Assembly (NCBI GenBank): GCA_966211765.1
Contig: CBIHOV010000041.1
Location: forward strand, 12,742 to 76,741
DNA: 64,000 bases
DNA from: Paraflavitalea sp966211765
GTDB taxonomy: Bacteria > Bacteroidota > Bacteroidia > Chitinophagales > Chitinophagaceae
Direction of reading: 5' to 3'
Part shown: positions 60,009 to 64,000 of the stretch, piece after piece
Layout of the letters: each line of letters opens with the position of its first letter
How positions within the stretch are numbered: position 1 is the first letter of the stretch
The notes under the pieces: model-generated
The model's input: the letters and a program-made list of their open reading frames with translations, nothing else
The model's database searches: none
What the model was told of the DNA's origin: nothing
Program-made: the position numbers and the translations under genes

Positions 60009-61475
60009 ATGAAAAATATTATTGGAATAAGTATCCTGCTCATGAGCGTGCTGCTGAGCGGTTGTGATAAATTACTGGAAGTAGATCCACAGTCTACGAT
60101 TACGGAAGAATCCTATTGGCAAAATGAGGGTGATTTTGAGCCCTATGTTACCGGTATCTATACCTATATGCGCAGCTTTGCCAATAATATAACCTATGGT
60201 ACGGAGCGGGGAGAAGAACTGATCTCGGCCCTCAACTCCCGCTTTGGTGTGGCCTGGGCGCAAACCATTTCCCCTTCTTCTGGCGCCATCAATTACAATG
60301 ACTGGTACAAAGCCATCGGCCATTGCAACCTGCTGCTGGAAAAAATAAAAGGATTTGATTTTGCCTCCAACCCCGATGCGCGCAAAAGGATCATTGCAGA
60401 AACCTATAGCCTGCGCGCCTTTTGCTATTTCCATTTAACCCGCATTATTGGTGATGCGCCGCTGATGCTGCAAGCCGTCGTCAATGAGAATGTGCCCCTG
60501 CTGCCCCGTTCAAAAGCAGCCGATGTGGTAAAGCAGATCAGGAGTGACCTGGATTCTGCCATCACCCTGTTTGCTGCTGTGAACGGCTTCAATGCGAAGA
60601 CCTATCCTTCCAAATACCGTTTCGCCTATGGTTCGGCCCAGGCGCTGAAGGCGGATGTATGCCTGTGGAGTGGTAAAGTAACAGGTGGTGGTGATGCAGC
60701 CTTCAATGATGCCATCACAGCCATTAATGAAGTGGAAGCTTCGGGTGTAACGCTCAATGGCGATTTTAAGAATGTAACAGGTTTGCGGGCAGGCGCCAAT
60801 AGTGAAGTGGTGCTGGCTGCTTATTTCATGCGTGATGAAAGTGGCACCAACTATGCGTTGAATGCACTGCCTTATCTCCTCGGCGTACAGGGGGCACTGA
60901 ACCTCGACAGTCTGCCCTGGGTAGCAGCTGTTGGTAATGGCCAGGGTGCTTACCAGATCAGCCCCAAATCAAAAGCCTTGTTCGATGCTTATCCCAACGA
61001 CAAACGCAGGCCCTATACCTGGATCACGGAACGCCAAAGCTCCGGTTCTAAAATATCCTGGATCACCAAATATCCCGGCACCAAATATCCCGACGACCGG
61101 ATCTCTGATAACGACATCCTTATTTACCGGCTGGCTGATATTTTTCTGCTGAAGGCCGAAGCCTTTGCCGCACTAAACAATACCAATGATGCCATTACTT
61201 ATTTAAACAAAGTGAGGGTGCGTACCGGCAATGGCGACTATACGGGAGCAACTGATAAAGCGAGTGTAGAGAAAGAGATATTGAATGAAAGGGGTAGGGA
61301 ACTGTTCTTTGAGAACAAACGTTGGTTCGACCTGGTGCGTTTTCATAAAGGCGGTACTGTGAACGTATATACCTATGTGCCCAACCTCGTAGGAAAAACA
61401 ACGCCTTTATTCTGGCCATTGAATACAACGGTACTGGCCAACAATGATAAACTACTTCAAACTGATGGGTATTGA
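60009..61475 (+). CDS. SusD/RagB-family nutrient-binding outer-membrane lipoprotein
   Basis: 488 residues from ATG 60009 (a TTG at 60000 is less likely). Lipobox VLLSGC, then the SusD N-terminus LLEVDPQSTITEESYWQNEGDFEPYVTGIY, TPR-like helices (HCNLLLEKIKGFDFAS, IIAETYSLRAFCYFHLTRIIGDAP), and the conserved C-terminus IYRLADIFLLKAEAFAALN, NKVRVRTGN, ILNERGRELFFENKRWFDLVRF. It is the lid and binder for the SusC encoded 154 bp upstream; the gap is filled by heptad repeats. Confidence 0.96.
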   Translation: MKNIIGISILLMSVLLSGCDKLLEVDPQSTITEESYWQNEGDFEPYVTGIYTYMRSFANNITYGTERGEELISALNSRFGVAWAQTISPSSGAINYNDWYKAIGHCNLLLEKIKGFDFASNPDARKRIIAETYSLRAFCYFHLTRIIGDAPLMLQAVVNENVPLLPRSKAADVVKQIRSDLDSAITLFAAVNGFNAKTYPSKYRFAYGSAQALKADVCLWSGKVTGGGDAAFNDAITAINEVEASGVTLNGDFKNVTGLRAGANSEVVLAAYFMRDESGTNYALNALPYLLGVQGALNLDSLPWVAAVGNGQGAYQISPKSKALFDAYPNDKRRPYTWITERQSSGSKISWITKYPGTKYPDDRISDNDILIYRLADIFLLKAEAFAALNNTNDAITYLNKVRVRTGNGDYTGATDKASVEKEILNERGRELFFENKRWFDLVRFHKGGTVNVYTYVPNLVGKTTPLFWPLNTTVLANNDKLLQTDGY

Positions 61476-61483
61476 GGAAGAAG

Positions 61484-61524
61484 AATACAGAATGTAGAAC
61501 ACAGAATACAGAATTTGAATACAG
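61484..61524. repeat. Heptad repeat array, AATACAG type
   Basis: aatacag, aatgtag, aacacag, aatacag, a 6-mer, aatacag between the SusD stop and the next SusC gene. This is the reverse-complement core of the TGTATTC arrays seen elsewhere. Confidence 0.7.
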
Positions 61525-61567
61525 TGTTCACGATTGGGAACCCCTATAACCTATATAACTGACGGCT

Positions 61568-64000
61568 ATGACCTACAAAACGATTGCTTATTACACCTTG
61601 TTGCTGGCCCTGCTGGCGGTGTGCAGCCTGCCTGCTCATGCCCAGGACCGCATCCTGCAGGTAACCGGTAAGGTTACCGATGAGCTGGACCGTGCACTGC
61701 CCGGCACCAGTGTTAAAATTACCGGCACTAAGATCGTTACGGTGGCTGGTACGGATGGACAATACCGCATTATCGTAAGTCCGACGGACTCTCTGGAGTT
61801 TTCTTTTACCGGTTACAAAACCGAACAATTTGCTGTGCGCAACCGGGTAGACCTGAGCGTGAAACTGACGCCGGTAGCCGGTGGCCTCAATGAGGTAACG
61901 GTAGTGGGCTATGGCCAACAGAAAAAAGTGAGTGTGATCGGCGCCCAATCGACGGTAACGCCGGAAGACCTGAAGTTGCCCGCACGGGATATCGCAGGTA
62001 TGCTGGCTGGTCGTATTTCCGGTATCATTACCACCTCGAGGGGTGGTGGCCCGGGTCAGGACAATGCCAGTGTACTGGTAAGAGGGGTAGCTACCTTTGG
62101 CACCAGCACCCGTACGCCCCTGATCATTATTGATGGGGTGCCCGACAGAAGCTTTAATGATGTAGATCCGGAAGATATTCAAACCTTCACGGTGCTGAAA
62201 GATGCCGCTTCCACCGCTGTATATGGAACCCGTGGCGCCAATGGTGTTATCCTGATCAACACCAAAAGAGGGGTAGCTGGTAAACCTGCCGTGAATGTGG
62301 AAGTGAACCAGGGTATAACGCAGTTTGTGCAAGTACCTAAATTACTGGATGCGCCTACCTGGATGGAGACCTACAACGAAGCGCTCAAAACAAGAGGCCG
62401 CGATGCTTTCTATACGGATGAAAGGATTGCCTTGCACCGCAATGGTACCGATCCGGACCTCTATCCCAACACAGATTGGTATAAAGAACTGTTCCGCGAT
62501 GTTGGTCTTACCCAGCGTGCCAATGTAAATATCAGCGGTGGTTCTGAAAAAGCCAATTACTATATCTCTGCCGGTTACTATGGTGAAACAGGGTTGCTGA
62601 AAACACAGCCGGAAAGAAGTTATGATACCAAAACTTATTACCGCCGGTATAATTTCACTGCCAATATTGGTGTAAGTGTTACCAATACTACCAAGCTCGA
62701 CCTGGGTATTGCTACGATCATTGACCAGCGCAATGGACCTTACGATGGTTCTAATAACCCGCAAAACGGTGCGTTTGAACAATCCCTGCGTGTGCCTTCG
62801 CATATTATTCCAGCCAGGTATTCCAATGGGGATTGGCCCTCTACGCCCGACGGACGCAGCAGTCCCGCGCGTATTATTTTTGGTATTGGCGCGGGCAACG
62901 AATATTCTGCCACCCTGCGGCCCAATATCCGGGTAAAGCAGGAGCTGAGTGCACTCACCAAAGGATTGTCAGTATCCGGCCTGTTCTCTTTTGATGTATA
63001 TACGGATGCCCTGGTGGCTACTACCCATGCATCTCCTACCTTCTATGCAGAGGGCAGGGAAGCGGATGGCAAGTTGATTACCCGCCAGGTGAATACCAGC
63101 AATGATATCCTTTCCTTTGCTTCTGCCCGGAGCAGCAACCGGCGTATGTATACGGAAGCCTCCTTAAACTATCAGCGTACTTTTGGTGTGCATGAAGTAG
63201 GCGGTTTATTCCTGTTCAACCAGTCGGAATATGTAGATGGCAACGCTACTACTTTTACCACTGCTGTTCCTTTCCGCAACAGGGGTATTACCGGCCGTGC
63301 TACTTATGGTTATAACAGCCGTTATTTTGGCGAGGTGAACTTTGGTTATACGGGTTCTGAAAACTTCAGTCCTGATAAACGCTTTGGCTTCTTCCCATCT
63401 TTTGGTGTAGGCTGGCTGGTATCGAATGAGAAATTCTTCGAGCCGGTAGCCGATGTGCTGAACTATTTTAAGGTAAGGTATAGCTATGGTTTAACCGGTA
63501 ATGGTGGTTTTGCCACCCGCTTCCTGTACCTGAGCCAGTTGAGCAAGGCCACGAATGTATACCAGTTTGGTACGCCTGCTTCTCTTTCTCCCAGCTATGG
63601 CGGTTATTCTGAATCGCAGATCGCTACCGATCCTTCCTGGGAAACTTCTTACCGTCACAACCTCGGTATAGAAATGAATTTCCTCAACAATGGCCTGAAG
63701 ATGGTGCTGGAACTGTTCCGTGAAATGCGCAAAGGTATATTGAGGGCCGATCAAACCATTCCGTTAACATCGGGCTATGGCGGTGTGAACCCCACACGCA
63801 ACATTGGTATCGTGCTCAATAAAGGAATTGACCTCACGCTTTCTTACAATAAGTCCTTCAGCAAAAACCGGTGGATCAATGTGACCGGTACGCTCACGTA
63901 CAACAACAATACGAATATGGAAGACTGCCTGCCGCCGCAACCCTATCCCTGGATGCACTGGAAAGGCAAGGACGTGGATGCAAAAGAATTGTATACCACC
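61568..64000 (+). CDS. SusC/RagA-family TonB-linked outer-membrane protein, 3' end beyond the window
   Basis: An open frame of 811 codons from ATG 61568 to the window edge without a stop. It has signal peptide MTYKTIAYYTLLLALLAVCS, a carboxypeptidase-regulatory-like domain (VTGKVTDELDRALPGTSVKI), the SusC plug (NEVTVVGYGQQKKVSVIGAQ, MLAGRISGIITTSRGGGPGQD, VLKDAASTAVYGTRGANGVILINTKRG) and a large part of the barrel. A SusD partner is expected just outside. It may belong to the same locus as the upstream SusCD or open a second one. Confidence 0.95.
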   Translation, partial: MTYKTIAYYTLLLALLAVCSLPAHAQDRILQVTGKVTDELDRALPGTSVKITGTKIVTVAGTDGQYRIIVSPTDSLEFSFTGYKTEQFAVRNRVDLSVKLTPVAGGLNEVTVVGYGQQKKVSVIGAQSTVTPEDLKLPARDIAGMLAGRISGIITTSRGGGPGQDNASVLVRGVATFGTSTRTPLIIIDGVPDRSFNDVDPEDIQTFTVLKDAASTAVYGTRGANGVILINTKRGVAGKPAVNVEVNQGITQFVQVPKLLDAPTWMETYNEALKTRGRDAFYTDERIALHRNGTDPDLYPNTDWYKELFRDVGLTQRANVNISGGSEKANYYISAGYYGETGLLKTQPERSYDTKTYYRRYNFTANIGVSVTNTTKLDLGIATIIDQRNGPYDGSNNPQNGAFEQSLRVPSHIIPARYSNGDWPSTPDGRSSPARIIFGIGAGNEYSATLRPNIRVKQELSALTKGLSVSGLFSFDVYTDALVATTHASPTFYAEGREADGKLITRQVNTSNDILSFASARSSNRRMYTEASLNYQRTFGVHEVGGLFLFNQSEYVDGNATTFTTAVPFRNRGITGRATYGYNSRYFGEVNFGYTGSENFSPDKRFGFFPSFGVGWLVSNEKFFEPVADVLNYFKVRYSYGLTGNGGFATRFLYLSQLSKATNVYQFGTPASLSPSYGGYSESQIATDPSWETSYRHNLGIEMNFLNNGLKMVLELFREMRKGILRADQTIPLTSGYGGVNPTRNIGIVLNKGIDLTLSYNKSFSKNRWINVTGTLTYNNNTNMEDCLPPQPYPWMHWKGKDVDAKELYTT

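Overview
The window looks like a chromosomal segment of a Bacteroidota bacterium, most likely family Chitinophagaceae (Niastella/Chitinophaga-like). The evidence is three SusC-type receptors and two SusD-type lipoproteins, type IX secretion sorting tails, many Rcp-type single-domain response regulators, DUF families typical of the phylum, and promoters of the TAnnTTTG type. No rRNA, IS element, integrase, phage gene or CRISPR array was seen. The genus is inference.

Layout. (1) 1-17.4 kb: phosphoketolase-acetate kinase operon, three tandem single-domain response regulators, Kup K+ transporter divergent from a KdpDE-like pair, a SIR2-helical repeat protein, a VOC protein, and a 1006-aa kinase-receiver-kinase protein with a partner receiver. 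(2) 16-24.7 kb: serine hydrolase, AraC regulator, tandem T9SS-exported SGNH hydrolases (the second lacks the catalytic Asp/His), siderophore-type TonB receptor, phosphonatase-like HAD enzyme. (3) 24.8-28.8 kb: GH3 glycosidase and a BamA/TamA-like barrel. (4) 28.9-41.5 kb: DeoR regulator divergent from SusC-SusD-GH20-GntP permease-RidA-DSD/D-TA-like PLP enzyme-M19 dipeptidase, which reads as an amino-sugar/D-amino-acid utilisation locus. (5) 41.7-45.0 kb: small basic protein and secreted or lipoprotein DUF genes. (6) 45.1-49.0 kb, all on the minus strand: promoter, two tiny ORFs each followed by a strong intrinsic terminator, tRNA-Ile-like and tRNA-Lys genes, a very basic unknown protein, a YkuK-type RNase H-like protein, an array of defective tRNA-like elements plus a hairpin-rich non-coding stretch, and a slipin. 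This is the most unusual unit and the best candidate for an undescribed (RNA-repair-like) system. (7) 49-54 kb: small conserved proteins, DJ-1/PfpI protein, GntR/LacI-type regulator, DUF3592 membrane protein. (8) 53.7-64 kb: sialidase, FCD-type GntR regulator, SusC-SusD, and a second SusC cut by the window end. A shared palindrome TATGTA-n-TACATA sits at three promoters and ties the sialidase, the regulator and SusC into one regulon.

A second genome-scale signal is a set of intergenic arrays with a strict 7-bp period but different core sequences (AGCTAAC, ACCTGAT, TGTATTC, TTAGGTA, AGCTACG, TTGCCTN, ACTGCCG). They sit next to genes throughout the window and sometimes switch core without losing phase. 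All functional assignments come from reading motifs; no database search was possible.
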